A stretch of DNA of 64,000 nucleotides, taken from Rhodobacter xanthinilyticus (GTDB lineage Bacteria; Pseudomonadota; Alphaproteobacteria; Rhodobacterales; Rhodobacteraceae). Location: contig NZ_CP017781.1 in assembly GCF_001856665.1 (NCBI RefSeq), forward strand, positions 2,265,501-2,329,500. Direction: 5' to 3'. The position numbers and the translations under genes are program-made. Positions 46,754 through 58,692 of this stretch are shown in pieces; within the stretch, counting starts at the first letter, position 1; every line of letters begins with the position of its first letter. Under the pieces are notes generated by a model. That model saw nothing but the letters and a program-made list of their open reading frames with translations, searched no databases and was not told the origin of the DNA.

Positions 46754-48016
46754 ATGAATATTCTGGTTCTGGGCGGCGGCGGGCGCGAACATGCGCTGGC
46801 CTGGGCGATCAAGCAAAACCCGAAATGCGACCGGCTGATCGTCGCGCCGGGCAACGCCGGCATCGCCGCGATCGCCGAGATTGCCGCGATCGACCCCTGC
46901 GATGCGGCGGCGGTGCTGGCCTGTGTCGAGGAAAACGCGGTGGATTTCGTGGTCGTGGGCCCCGAGGCGCCGCTCGCCGCCGGCGTGGCGGATGCGCTGC
47001 GCGCGGCCGGGATCCTGACCTTCGGCCCCTCGGCCGAGGCCGCCAAGCTCGAGGCCTCGAAAGCCTTCACCAAGGAGGTCTGCGACGCCTGCGCCGCGCC
47101 GACCGCCGCTTGGGCGCGGTTTGACACGCTTGAGGCCGCGCGCGCCTATGTCCGGGCGCAGGGCGCGCCGATCGTGGTCAAGGCCGACGGGCTCGCCGCC
47201 GGCAAGGGCGTGATCGTGGCGATGACGCTCGAGGAGGCCGAGGCCGGGCTCGAGGAGATCTTCGGCGGCGCCTTCGGGGCGGCCGGCGCCGAGGTGGTGA
47301 TCGAGGAATTCATGGAGGGCGAGGAGGCGAGCTTCTTCATCCTCTCGGATGGCAAGGATGTGCTGCCCGTCGGCACCGCGCAGGACCACAAGCGCGTGGG
47401 CGATGGCGATACCGGCCCCAACACCGGCGGCATGGGCGCCTATTCGCCCGCCCCGGTGCTCAGCGGTGCGATCCAGGAGCAGGTGCTCGCCGAGATCGTG
47501 CGCCCGACGGTGGCCGAAATGGCGCGCCGCGGCACGCCCTTCCAGGGCGTGCTCTACGCCGGGCTGATGATCAAGGACGGCCGCGCGCGGCTGGTGGAAT
47601 ACAACGTCCGCTTCGGCGACCCGGAATGCCAGGTGCTGATGCTGCGGCTCGGCGCGCAGGCGCTCGATCTGTTGATCGCTTGCGCCGAGGGGCGGCTGGG
47701 CGAGGTGCGCGCGCAATGGGCCGAGGACCATGCGCTGACCGTGGTGATGGCCGCGCGCGGCTACCCCGGCGCCTATCGCAAGGGCACGCCGATCGACGGG
47801 CTCGAGGATCTCGCCGAGGACAGCAACCACATGGTCTTCCACGCCGGCACCGCGCGGCAGGATGGCGTTCTGGTGGCCACCGGCGGGCGCGTGCTCAACG
47901 TCACCGCCCGCGGCGCGACGCTGAAAGAGGCACAGACCCGCGCCTATGACATGGTCGATGCGATCGACTGGCCCGAGGGCTTTTGCCGCCGCGATATCGG
48001 CTGGCGCGCCCTCTGA
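46754..48016 (+). CDS. purD: Phosphoribosylamine--glycine ligase PurD
   Basis: ATP-grasp enzyme of 420 residues, second step of purine synthesis. N-terminal LGGGGREHALAWAI (6-19), VGPEAPLAAGVADAL, the ATP-grasp lid VVKADGLAAGKGVIVA, EASFFILSDG, and the metal-binding end VEYNVRFGDPECQVLM. Length is typical. A family B palindrome follows its stop. Confidence 0.97.
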   Translation: MNILVLGGGGREHALAWAIKQNPKCDRLIVAPGNAGIAAIAEIAAIDPCDAAAVLACVEENAVDFVVVGPEAPLAAGVADALRAAGILTFGPSAEAAKLEASKAFTKEVCDACAAPTAAWARFDTLEAARAYVRAQGAPIVVKADGLAAGKGVIVAMTLEEAEAGLEEIFGGAFGAAGAEVVIEEFMEGEEASFFILSDGKDVLPVGTAQDHKRVGDGDTGPNTGGMGAYSPAPVLSGAIQEQVLAEIVRPTVAEMARRGTPFQGVLYAGLMIKDGRARLVEYNVRFGDPECQVLMLRLGAQALDLLIACAEGRLGEVRAQWAEDHALTVVMAARGYPGAYRKGTPIDGLEDLAEDSNHMVFHAGTARQDGVLVATGGRVLNVTARGATLKEAQTRAYDMVDAIDWPEGFCRRDIGWRAL

Positions 48017-48026
48017 GGGCGGGCGC

Positions 48027-48155
48027 AGGGGGCGCTGCCCCCTCGGCCTGCGGCCTTCACCCCCGGGATATTTTCACATCGTTGAAAACGGCCGTTGTTT
48101 CAATGATGCGATAAATATCCCGGGGGGCCCGGAACGGGCGGGGGCAGCGCCCCCT
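48027..48155. repeat. Family B palindrome, full-length copy
   Basis: Outer arms AGGGGGCGCTGCCCCCT (48027-48043) and GGGGGCAGCGCCCCCT (48140-48155); inner arms CCCCCGGGATATTT and AAATATCCCGGGGG; centre CATCGTTGAAAACGGCCG...TTTCAATGATG, itself an imperfect hairpin. It fills the gap between the convergent purD and sdaA stops. Confidence 0.75.
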
Positions 48156-48163
48156 CCCCGGTC

Positions 48164-49543
48164 TCAGCAGTTGGGCACGTTGACCGCAAGCCCGCCGAGG
48201 CTCGTTTCCTTGTAATGCTCATGCATGTCGCGGCCGGTCTGGCGCATCGTCTCGATCGCGGCATCGAGGGGCACGAAATGCGTGCCGTCGCCGCGCAGCG
48301 CGAGGCTTGCCGCCGAGATCGCCTTGATCGCGCCGAGCCCGTTGCGCTCGATACAGGGCACCTGCACGAGGCCCTTCACCGGGTCGCAGGTCATCCCGAG
48401 GTGATGTTCGAGCGCGATCTCGGCGGCGTTCTCGATCTGCTCGGGCGTGCCGCCCAGCACCGCCGCGAGCCCCGCCGCCGCCATCGCCGCGGCCGAGCCG
48501 ACCTCCGCCTGGCAGCCGCATTCGGCCCCGGAGATCGAGGCATTGACCTTGATCAGCCCGCCGATCGCCGCCGCGGTGAGCAGGAACTCCCCCACCCGCG
48601 CGCGGCTCGCGCCCGGCACATGGTCGAGCCAGTAGCGGATCACCGCCGGCACCACCCCCGCCGCGCCGTTCGTCGGCGCCGTGACAACCTGCCCGCCGGC
48701 CGCGTTTTCCTCGTTCACCGCCATCGCATAGGCCGAGATCCAGTCGTTGACGGTATGGGGCGGCGCGAGGTTCATCCCGCGCTCGGCCAGAAGCGCCTCA
48801 TGGATCGCCTTGGCGCGCCGCTTCACGCTCAGCCCCCCCGGCAAGATCCCCTCCGTCGCGAGCCCGCGCGAGAGGCAATCGTCCATCACCTGCCAGATCC
48901 GGGCGAGCCCCGCCTCGATCTCCGCCTCGGAGCGGAACTTGCGCTCATTGGCGCGTTTCATCGCCGCGATCGAGCGCCCCGAGCCCGCCGCCATGGTCAG
49001 CATTTCCTCCGCCGAGCGGAACGGGAACGGCACCGGCGAGGGCGCCGAGAGCGCGCGATCATCGACCGCCGCCGCCTCGGCCGCGGTCAGAACGAAGCCG
49101 CCCCCGATCGAATAATAGGTCTCCTGCAAGAGCACATCGCCCTCGGCATCGAGCGCCTCGATCACCATGCCATTGGCATGGCCGGGCAGCGCGGGGCCGT
49201 AATCGAAGACGAGATCATGGGCGGGGTCGAAGGCAAGCGCGCCGAGCCCCGGCGGGGTCAGCACGCGGGTCTCGCGGTTGGCCGCGAGCGTGGCCTCGGC
49301 GGCCTCGGCATCGTAGCTTTCGGGCACGAAGCCCGCGAGGCCGAGGATCGTCGCGCGGTCGGTCGCATGGCCCTTGCCGGTGAAGGCGAGCGAGCCATGA
49401 AGCCGCGCGCGCAGCCCATGGGCGGCAAAAGGCGAGCCGCGCAGCCGTTCGAGGAATCGCGCCCCCGCCACCATCGGCCCCATCGTATGGGACGAGGACG
49501 GCCCCACGCCGACCTTGAAAATATCAAAGACTGACAAAAACAT
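48164..49543 (-). CDS. sdaA: L-serine ammonia-lyase (single-chain, iron-sulfur)
   Basis: 459 residues with the fused alpha and beta regions of the E. coli SdaA type. [12 protein letters not shown] near the N terminus is the substrate-binding motif. Cysteines for the [4Fe-4S] cluster are in [10 protein letters not shown] (342/344) and [14 protein letters not shown] (386/397); the terminal Cys459 matches the catalytic-site cysteine tail of this class. It deaminates L-serine to pyruvate. ATG 49543 preferred ([12 protein letters not shown]) with GGAG upstream. Confidence 0.95.
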   Translation of the reverse strand: MFLSVFDIFKVGVGPSSSHTMGPMVAGARFLERLRGSPFAAHGLRARLHGSLAFTGKGHATDRATILGLAGFVPESYDAEAAEATLAANRETRVLTPPGLGALAFDPAHDLVFDYGPALPGHANGMVIEALDAEGDVLLQETYYSIGGGFVLTAAEAAAVDDRALSAPSPVPFPFRSAEEMLTMAAGSGRSIAAMKRANERKFRSEAEIEAGLARIWQVMDDCLSRGLATEGILPGGLSVKRRAKAIHEALLAERGMNLAPPHTVNDWISAYAMAVNEENAAGGQVVTAPTNGAAGVVPAVIRYWLDHVPGASRARVGEFLLTAAAIGGLIKVNASISGAECGCQAEVGSAAAMAAAGLAAVLGGTPEQIENAAEIALEHHLGMTCDPVKGLVQVPCIERNGLGAIKAISAASLALRGDGTHFVPLDAAIETMRQTGRDMHEHYKETSLGGLAVNVPNC

Positions 49544-49730
49544 CGCGTTCTCCCTCGCTCGCCCCAGCTTGCCCTGCCGCGCGGCGCGGCGCGGGCCGAA
49601 AAGCGACATTTTCCGCCTCAAAGGCGCTGCGCCCCCGCCGCCGGGCGCGCGGGCGCGATTCGGCCTCGCACGGGGCGGCGCGATTGCCTATAAGCGGCGC
49701 CAACTGCCTTCCACCCCTCAGGAGACGCCC

Positions 49731-50516
49731 ATGCCCGCCGAACTCTCGCCGATCGACAAGGCCAAATTCGCAGCCGCCCGCCGCGCGGTGGACTTCGTCG
49801 AGGACGGCATGAAACTCGGGCTCGGCACCGGCTCGACCGCGGCCTGGATGGTGCGCTGCCTGGGCGAGATGGTCCGCGAAGAGGGGCTGCGGATCACCGG
49901 CGTGCCGACCTCCTCGCGCACCGCCGATCTCGCGCGCCAGGTGGGCATCAGGGTCGTCGGCCTCGACGAGGCGAAATGGCTCGATCTGACCATCGACGGC
50001 GCCGATGAATTCGACCCGGAGCTGAGCCTGATCAAGGGCGGCGGCGGCGCGCTTTTGCAAGAGAAGATCGTCGCGACCGCCTCGGACCAGATGATCGTGA
50101 TCACCGATGCCGCCAAGGAGGTCGCCCAGCTCGGCGCCTTCCCGCTGCCTGTCGAGGTGGTGCCCTTCGGCTGGCAGACCACGCGCGCGCTGATCGAGGA
50201 GATGCTCGTCTCGATGGATGTGCTCGGCCGCTCGACCACGCTGCGCCTCAACGGCTCGCAGCCCTTCGTCACCGACGAGGGCAATTACATCGTCGATCTG
50301 CATCTCAACCGCATCGCCAACCCCCGCCAGCTCAGCCTCGTGCTCAACCAGATCCCGGGCGTGGTGGAAAACGGGCTCTTCATCGACATCTGCGACATGG
50401 TGATCATCGGCGGCGCCGATGGCAAGGTCGAGATCCGCGACATCAACGCCGGCACCGTGGCCCATGAGCGCATCGATTTCGCCGAGGATGAGAACATCTT
50501 CCGCGATCTCGACTGA
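49731..50516 (+). CDS. rpiA: Ribose-5-phosphate isomerase A
   Basis: 261 residues. GLGTGSTAAWMV (30-41), DGADEFD (89-95) with the catalytic aspartate, and KGGGGALLQEK (102-112) are the RpiA motifs. It interconverts ribose-5-phosphate and ribulose-5-phosphate, feeding the Calvin and pentose-phosphate routes and nucleotide synthesis. AGGAG lies 6-7 bases before the ATG. A good terminator follows. Confidence 0.97.
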   Translation: MPAELSPIDKAKFAAARRAVDFVEDGMKLGLGTGSTAAWMVRCLGEMVREEGLRITGVPTSSRTADLARQVGIRVVGLDEAKWLDLTIDGADEFDPELSLIKGGGGALLQEKIVATASDQMIVITDAAKEVAQLGAFPLPVEVVPFGWQTTRALIEEMLVSMDVLGRSTTLRLNGSQPFVTDEGNYIVDLHLNRIANPRQLSLVLNQIPGVVENGLFIDICDMVIIGGADGKVEIRDINAGTVAHERIDFAEDENIFRDLD

Positions 50517-50541
50517 GCCCGCCCCGCGCGCGCGGAGTTTC

Positions 50542-50573
50542 AGGCGCCCCCGGCCCCCCGGCGGGCGCCTTTT
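50542..50573 (+). terminator. Rho-independent terminator of rpiA
   Basis: AGGCGCCC, a 13-base GC-rich loop, GGGCGCCT followed by TTTC: 8-bp stem, 26 bases after the rpiA stop. Confidence 0.75.
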
Positions 50574-50666
50574 CATGCCCGCCGCCTTGCCCCGGCGGGG
50601 GTGGGCCGCTAAGTCTCGTGCAACAGGACGCAGGTGAGACGCGCGGCGCGCGCGGGAAGGATTGAG

Positions 50667-52022
50667 ATGAGCTTCGACTATGACCTCTTCGTGATCGGCG
50701 GCGGCTCGGGCGGGGTGCGCGCGGCCCGCATCGCGGCGGGCGAGCATGGCGCCAAGGTGGCGCTGGCGGAAGAATACCGCATGGGCGGCACCTGCGTGAT
50801 CCGCGGCTGCGTGCCGAAAAAGCTGATGGTCTTCGCCTCGCAGGGGCCGGCGCTGATCGAAGAGGCGCGCGCCTATGGCTGGCAGGCCGAGCTCGGCGGT
50901 TTCGACTGGGCGGGGTTCCGCGCGAAACTCGGCGCCGAGCTGAGCCGCCTCGAGGCGATCTATCGCCGCGGGCAGGAGGGCGCGGGCGTCACCGTCTTCG
51001 ACCAGCGCGCCACCGTCGCGGGCGCGCATGAGGTGCGCCTCGCCGATGGCCGGGTGGTCAGCGCCAAACATATCCTCGTGGCGACCGGCGGGCGCCCCTT
51101 CGTGCCCGAATTCGAGGGCCGCGACCATGTCATCACCTCGAACGAGATCTTCGATCTGCCGGCGCTGCCCGGGCGCGTGCTGATCGTCGGCGGCGGCTAT
51201 ATCGCCTCGGAATTCGCCTGTATTCTCAAGGGGCTGGGCGCGGATGTCGTGCAATACAACCGCTCGCCCCTGCTGCGCGGGTTCGACACCGAATGCCGCG
51301 ATCTGATCGTGGCGCAGATGCGCGCGCGCGGCATCGAGATCCATGAGAATATCGTCATCGACCGGATCGTGAAGACCGAGGCGGGCCTTGCCGTCCATTG
51401 CGGCGACGGCCGCGAGGAACGCTTCGACGCGGTGCTCTACGCGACCGGCCGGGTGCCCAATACCGAAGGGCTCGGCCTCGAGGCGGCGGGGGTGACGCTT
51501 GCGCGCAACGGCGCGGTGGTCGTCGATGAATGGTCGCAAACCAACATCCCCTCGATCTACGCGGTGGGCGATGTCACCGACCGCATCGCGCTGACCCCGG
51601 TCGCGATCCGCGAGGGCCATGCCTTCGCCGATACCGTCTTTGGCGCCACCCCGCGCAAGGTCGATCATGAACTCGTGGCCTCGGCCGTCTTCACCCAGCC
51701 CGAATTCGGCACCTGCGGGCTGAGCGAGGAGGCCGCGCGCGCGGCCGGCCCGATCGAGGTCTATACCTCGGCCTTCAAGCCGATGCGCGCGGGCTTTGCG
51801 GGCTCGGAGGCGCGGGTGCTGATGAAACTGGTGGTCTGCAAGGCGACGCGGCGGGTGCTCGGCTGCCATATCGTCGCGCCCGAGGCCGGCGAGATGATCC
51901 AGCTCGCCGCGATCGCGATGAAGATGGGCGCGACCAAGGAACAATTCGACGCCACCTGCGCGGTCCATCCGACGATGGCCGAAGAGCTGGTGACGATGCG
52001 AAAACCGACGCGCCACGCTTGA
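50667..52022 (+). CDS. gor: Glutathione-disulfide reductase
   Basis: FAD/NADPH disulfide oxidoreductase of 451 residues. FAD loop VIGGGSGGVRAAR (9-21), redox cysteines Cys43 and Cys48 in GGTCVIRGCVPKKL, NADPH-domain GGGYIASEFACIL, and the C-terminal CAVHPTMAEE with the active-site His-Glu pair. Lack of extra C-terminal cysteines and the RGCVPKKLM form point to glutathione rather than trypanothione or mycothiol. ATG 50667; rpiA terminator upstream means it has its own promoter. Confidence 0.94.
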   Translation: MSFDYDLFVIGGGSGGVRAARIAAGEHGAKVALAEEYRMGGTCVIRGCVPKKLMVFASQGPALIEEARAYGWQAELGGFDWAGFRAKLGAELSRLEAIYRRGQEGAGVTVFDQRATVAGAHEVRLADGRVVSAKHILVATGGRPFVPEFEGRDHVITSNEIFDLPALPGRVLIVGGGYIASEFACILKGLGADVVQYNRSPLLRGFDTECRDLIVAQMRARGIEIHENIVIDRIVKTEAGLAVHCGDGREERFDAVLYATGRVPNTEGLGLEAAGVTLARNGAVVVDEWSQTNIPSIYAVGDVTDRIALTPVAIREGHAFADTVFGATPRKVDHELVASAVFTQPEFGTCGLSEEAARAAGPIEVYTSAFKPMRAGFAGSEARVLMKLVVCKATRRVLGCHIVAPEAGEMIQLAAIAMKMGATKEQFDATCAVHPTMAEELVTMRKPTRHA

Positions 52023-52078
52023 ACGCGCGGCGATGAGTGCCCAAGTGGCAAGGGACGACACGGAAAGGTGAGGATGGC

Positions 52079-53218
52079 ATGAGCAACAACGGCCCTTGGG
52101 GCGGTGGCGGTGACGACAAGGACCGCGAGGAGCGCCGCCCCGGCGCACGACGCCCCGGCGAGACGCCCGCGATCCCCGAGATCGAGGACATCATGAAGAA
52201 GGGCTCCGAGCAGCTGCGCGTCCTGATGGGCGGCAAGGGCGGCTCGGGCGGGCGCCCGGGCGGGCGGCCCGGCGGCGGCGTGCCCTCGGGCCCGGCGCTG
52301 ACCGGCTCGACGCTCGGGCTTGCGGCGCTCGCGGTGGCGGGGCTTTGGGCCTATGCCTCGTTCTACACGGTCAAGCCCGAGGAACGCTCGGTCGAGCTGA
52401 TGTTCGGCCAGTATTCCGCAATCGGCAACCCGGGGCTGAACTTCGCGCCCTGGCCGGTGGTCACCGCCGAGATCGTGCCGGTGACGCGCGAACAGACCGT
52501 CGATATCGGCACCGGCCGCGGCGGCGACATGGATACCGGGCTGATGCTCACCGGCGACCAGAACATCGTCGATATCGAGTTCCAGGTGGTGTGGAACATC
52601 ACCGACCCGGCGAAATATCTCTTCAACCTGGCCGAGCCGGAGGACACGATCCGCGCGGTCTCGGAATCGGCGATGCGCGATATCATCGCGCGCTCCGAGC
52701 TCGCCCCGATCCTCAACCGTGACCGCGGCGCGATCGCGGCCGATCTGCGCCAGGCGGTGCAGGGCACGCTCGACAGCTATGGCGCGGGGATCAACATCGT
52801 GCGGGTGAACTTCAACCGCGCCGACCCGCCGCGCGAGGTGATCGACAGCTTCCGCGAAGTGCAGGCCGCCCAGCAGGAGCGCGACCGGCTCGAGAAAGAG
52901 GCCGATGCCTATGCCAACAAGGTCACCGCGGGCGCCCGCGGCGAGGCCGCCCAGCTCAAGGAAGAGGCCGAGGCTTACCGCGCGCAGATCGTGAACCGCG
53001 CGCAAGGTGACGCGGCGCGCTTCACCTCGGTCTATGACGAATATGTCAAGGCCCCCGAGGTCACCAAGCGGCGCATGTTCCTCGAGACGATGGGCAAGAT
53101 CCTCGGCTCGGTCGACAAGGTGATCGTCGATCAAACGCAGGGCGGCCAGGGCGTCGTGCCCTATCTGCCGCTCGATCAGCTCAAGAAAAGCCAGACCACC
53201 GCAGGAGGGACCAACTGA
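52079..53218 (+). CDS. hflK: FtsH protease modulator HflK
   Basis: 379 residues. Gly/Arg/Pro-rich N-terminal cytoplasmic tail (1-75), one transmembrane helix (about 76-97), then a periplasmic SPFH/band-7 domain (FYTVKPEERSVELMFG onward) and a charged helical region (about 260-325, VQAAQQERDRLEKEADAYAN). HflK and HflC form a large periplasmic vault around FtsH and modulate its proteolysis of membrane proteins. TGATG overlap with hflC indicates coupled translation. Confidence 0.95.
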   Translation: MSNNGPWGGGGDDKDREERRPGARRPGETPAIPEIEDIMKKGSEQLRVLMGGKGGSGGRPGGRPGGGVPSGPALTGSTLGLAALAVAGLWAYASFYTVKPEERSVELMFGQYSAIGNPGLNFAPWPVVTAEIVPVTREQTVDIGTGRGGDMDTGLMLTGDQNIVDIEFQVVWNITDPAKYLFNLAEPEDTIRAVSESAMRDIIARSELAPILNRDRGAIAADLRQAVQGTLDSYGAGINIVRVNFNRADPPREVIDSFREVQAAQQERDRLEKEADAYANKVTAGARGEAAQLKEEAEAYRAQIVNRAQGDAARFTSVYDEYVKAPEVTKRRMFLETMGKILGSVDKVIVDQTQGGQGVVPYLPLDQLKKSQTTAGGTN

Positions 53219-54099
53219 TGGCGCGCGCGCAATTCCTGATCCCCGCCGCGGTGGCGCTCGCCGGCGTCGCGCTCTCGTCGCTCTTCGTGGTGGATGAGCG
53301 CGAAAAGGCGCTGGTGCTGCAATTCGGTCAGGTCAAGCAGATCAAGACCGACCCGGGCCTCGGCTTCAAGCTGCCGCTGATCCAGGAGGTCGTGACCTAT
53401 GACGACCGGATCCTGAGCCTGCCGACGAACCCGCTCGAAGTGACCCCGCTCGATGACCGGCGCCTCGTGGTCGACGCCTTCGCGCGCTGGCGGATCGTCG
53501 ATCTGGTGAAATTCCGCGAGGCGGTGGGCGCGGGCGGCGAGACGATCGCCAAGAGCCGGCTCGACGGCATCCTGAACAACGCGATCCGCGAGGTTCTCGG
53601 CTCGGTGCCCTCGACGGCGGTGCTCTCGAACGACCGCACGCCCTTGATGAACCGGATCCGCGACCTCTCGAAACGCGAGGCGGCGGCGCTCGGTATCGAC
53701 GTGGTGGACGTGCGGCTGACCCGCACCGACCTGCCCACGCAAAACCTCTCGGCCACCTACGACCGGATGCGCGCCGAGCGCGAACGCGAAGCGGCCGACG
53801 AACGCGCCCGCGGCGGCGAGGCGGCCCAACGCGTGCGCGCACAAGCCGAGCGCACCGTGGTCGAGGTCACCTCCGAGGCCCGCAAGGAGGCCGAGATCAT
53901 CCGCGGCCAGGCCGATGCCGAAGCCAACCGCGTCTATGCCGAGGCCTATGGCAAGGATCCGTCCTTCTTCGCCTTCACCCGCGCTCTGCAATTCTATGCC
54001 GAGAGCATGAAGCCGGGCTCCTCCTCGCTCGTGACCCAGCCCGACAGCGTCTATTTCGACTATGATCGGTTCCTGAAATCGATCGGCGAGACCCGCTGA
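53218..54099 (+). CDS. hflC: FtsH protease modulator HflC
   Basis: 293 residues. N-terminal signal anchor (about 4-22) followed by the SPFH domain: FVVDEREKALVLQFGQV, LGFKLPLIQEVVTYDDRIL, RLVVDAFARWRIVDLVKF. A long charged helix (YDRMRAERERAADERARGGEA-like, about 180-245) and the YGKDPSFFAFTRALQFY motif close it. Partner of HflK. A family B palindrome follows, then degP on the same strand. Confidence 0.95.
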   Translation: MARAQFLIPAAVALAGVALSSLFVVDEREKALVLQFGQVKQIKTDPGLGFKLPLIQEVVTYDDRILSLPTNPLEVTPLDDRRLVVDAFARWRIVDLVKFREAVGAGGETIAKSRLDGILNNAIREVLGSVPSTAVLSNDRTPLMNRIRDLSKREAAALGIDVVDVRLTRTDLPTQNLSATYDRMRAEREREAADERARGGEAAQRVRAQAERTVVEVTSEARKEAEIIRGQADAEANRVYAEAYGKDPSFFAFTRALQFYAESMKPGSSSLVTQPDSVYFDYDRFLKSIGETR

Positions 54100-54432
54100 C
54101 GCGATCCGGGGGGCGGCGCCGCGTCGCCCCCCGACCCGCCCGCGCAAGGGGGCCTTCTGCCCCCTCTGGCCTGCGGCCATTCACCCCCGAGGATATTTCG
54201 ACATCGTTGAAGGCAAAGGACGACCTCCCCTCTTCAACGATGTGCAAATATCCCGAGGGGAAATGCCGAAGGCAGGGGGGCAGCGCCCCCTTGACCCGGC
54301 CGGCGTCTCACCGCAGCCTCACACCGAATTGACACTCCGCGACGGGCTTTCATTTGCGCGCCGCGGGCCTAGGGTATTTATCGAAGCTACGGCGGGCCAA
54401 AGCGCTCGTCGGGACGAAACCGGGAGCCTTGC
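54100..54432 (+). promoter_or_regulatory. hflC-degP intergenic region
   Basis: 333 bases without a gene. The first two thirds are a family B palindrome. Further on, a perfect -35 TTGACA (54329-54334) is followed at 17 bases by a poor -10 (ATTTGC); another AT-rich patch GGTATTTATCG (about 54374-54384) could serve as an alternative -10. A stress-sigma promoter for the protease gene would be expected but could not be recognised. Confidence 0.35.
54147..54292. repeat. Family B palindrome, full-length copy
   Basis: Outer arms AGGGGGCCTTCTGCCCCCT and GGGGGCAGCGCCCCCTT; inner CCCCCGAGGATATTT and AAATATCCCGAGGGG; CATCGTTGAAGGC...CTTCAACGATG central arms. Located after hflC. Confidence 0.75.
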
Positions 54433-57051
<2,619 letters not shown>

Positions 57052-57058
57052 TCGCGAC

Positions 57059-57080
57059 AGGCCGCCCCGGGGCGGCCTTT
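57059..57080. terminator. Terminator between fdxE and the DksA-type gene
   Basis: AGGCCGCC-CCGG-GGCGGCCT followed by TTTC, 8-bp stem eight bases after the fdxE stop; convergent genes on both sides. Confidence 0.8.
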
Positions 57081-57352
57081 CACTTGAGCTGGCTGTCCTT
57101 CGAGCCGCGCCGGTTGATGCCGCCCCGCGCCGCCGCGCGGCCCTTGTCACGCGCCTGCTGACAGGCCACGCAAAGCTTCACCCCCGGGATCGCGGCGCGC
57201 CGCGCCGGCGGGATCTCCTCGCCACATTCGGCGCAATCCTCGAGGCTCTCGCCCACCAGCTCGCGCCGCGCCTGCAGCCGCTTGAGCTCATCGGCGATCG
57301 AAGCGTCGATCTGTTCATTCACCGCGCCATCGCGCGCCCAGCCACCGGCCAT
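57080..57352 (-). CDS. DksA/TraR-type C4 zinc-finger protein (YbiI-like)
   Basis: 90 residues, starting MAGGWARDGAVNEQID, the exact opening style of the YbiI family. Zn finger Cys40-Cys43-Cys61-Cys64 (CAECGEEIP...KLCVACQ). The coiled coil of full-length DksA is lacking, so it is unlikely to be a true ppGpp cofactor; role unknown. The tail GGINRRGSKDSQLK is typical of relatives. Confidence 0.88.
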   Translation of the reverse strand: MAGGWARDGAVNEQIDASIADELKRLQARRELVGESLEDCAECGEEIPPARRAAIPGVKLCVACQQARDKGRAAARGGINRRGSKDSQLK

Positions 57353-57554
57353 GCATCGGGTCTCCTTTGCGCCCATGCTAGGCGCCCGTTCCGCCCGCGT
57401 CCAGCCCGCCGCCTATCGGAAACTTGCGTCGCATTTGCGACCGAAGTCACGCCGCTTTTCGCCGCCCGCCGGTCGGTTCCGGATGGCCAATCGCGTGCCA
57501 TCCCGGCAAATCTGGCGCCAGATCTTCCGCCGCAAGGCCCGAAAAGGAACCCAG

Positions 57555-58439
57555 ATGAGCTCCTACGTCCTCACCGTGCAATGCCCCACCACCCGCGGCA
57601 TCGTCGCGGCCATCGCCAATTACCTCGCCGATCAGGGCTGCAACCTGACCGATTCGCATCAATATGACGACGAGCTGACCGGCCGTTTCTTCATGCGCGT
57701 GAGCTTCACCTCGGAAACCGGCGCGGGCCTCGCGGCGCTGCAAAAGGGCTTCACCCCGATCGCCGAGACCTTCGACATGGATTGGGCGATCTACGATCAG
57801 GGCGCGAAGATGAAGGTGCTGCTGATGGTGTCGAACTTCGGCCATTGTCTGAACGACCTACTCTACCGCTGGCGCATCGGCGCGCTGCCGATCGAGATCG
57901 TGGGCGTGGTGTCGAACCACATGACCTATCAGAAGGTCGTGGTGAACCATGACATCCCCTTCCACCACATCAAGGTGACCAAGGAAAACAAACCCGAAGC
58001 CGAGGCGCGTCTGCTGGCCGTGGTCGAGGAGTCGGGCGCCGAACTCGTGGTTCTGGCGCGCTACATGCAGATCCTGTCGGATGCGCTGTGCCAGAAGATG
58101 TCGGGCCGGATCATCAACATTCACCACTCGTTCCTGCCGTCGTTCAAGGGCGCGAACCCCTACAAACAGGCCTATGAACGCGGCGTGAAGCTGATCGGCG
58201 CGACCTCGCATTACGTCACCGCCGACCTCGACGAAGGCCCGATCATCGAGCAAGATACTGTCCGCATCACCCACGCCCAGAGCCCCGACGATTACGTCTC
58301 GCTCGGCCGCGATGTGGAAGCCCAGGTGCTCGCCCGCGCGATCCACGCCCATGTGCAACACCGCTCCTTCCTGAACGGCAACAAGACGGTGGTCTTCCCC
58401 GCCTCGCCCGGCTCCTACGCCTCCGAACGGATGGGCTGA
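57555..58439 (+). CDS. purU: Formyltetrahydrofolate deformylase PurU
   Basis: 294 residues. N-terminal ACT domain (about 4-80, VQCPTTRGIVAAIANYLADQGCNL), then a formyltransferase-like domain with VVSNH, IPFHHIKVTKENK, and the catalytic set Asn188 and His190 (NIHHSFLPSF) and the Asp224/Asp226 loop (TADLDEGPII). It hydrolyses 10-formyl-THF to formate and THF, balancing one-carbon units. GGA stands eight bases before ATG 57555. The 202 bases upstream show no riboswitch-like fold that could be recognised. Confidence 0.95.
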   Translation: MSSYVLTVQCPTTRGIVAAIANYLADQGCNLTDSHQYDDELTGRFFMRVSFTSETGAGLAALQKGFTPIAETFDMDWAIYDQGAKMKVLLMVSNFGHCLNDLLYRWRIGALPIEIVGVVSNHMTYQKVVVNHDIPFHHIKVTKENKPEAEARLLAVVEESGAELVVLARYMQILSDALCQKMSGRIINIHHSFLPSFKGANPYKQAYERGVKLIGATSHYVTADLDEGPIIEQDTVRITHAQSPDDYVSLGRDVEAQVLARAIHAHVQHRSFLNGNKTVVFPASPGSYASERMG

Positions 58440-58451
58440 CCCCCGCGGGTC

Positions 58452-58583
58452 AGGGGGGGGCGCTGCCCCCCGCCCGTTCCGGGCTCCCCCCGGGATATTT
58501 ATGGCAAGATGAAGTGCGGCCCTTTCATCTTGCTCCAAATATCCCGGGGGTGAATGCCGAAGGCAGAGGGGGCAGCGCCCCCT
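58452..58583. repeat. Family B palindrome, full-length copy
   Basis: Outer hairpins GGGGGGCGCTGCCCCCC and AGGGGGCAGCGCCCCCT; inner CCCCCCGGGATATTT and AAATATCCCGGGGG; centre ATGGCAAGATGAAGTGCGG...CTTTCATCTTGCTCC. Starts 13 bases behind purU. Confidence 0.75.
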
Positions 58584-58692
58584 GCGCGCCCCTCCACGAG
58601 CCCCCGGAAGAAATCGGCGCGCGGCCGAAAAACACCGCGCGGAGGGTCGCTTTCGGGATGGACGCGCCCCGCGCATCGGGTGACAAGACCGC

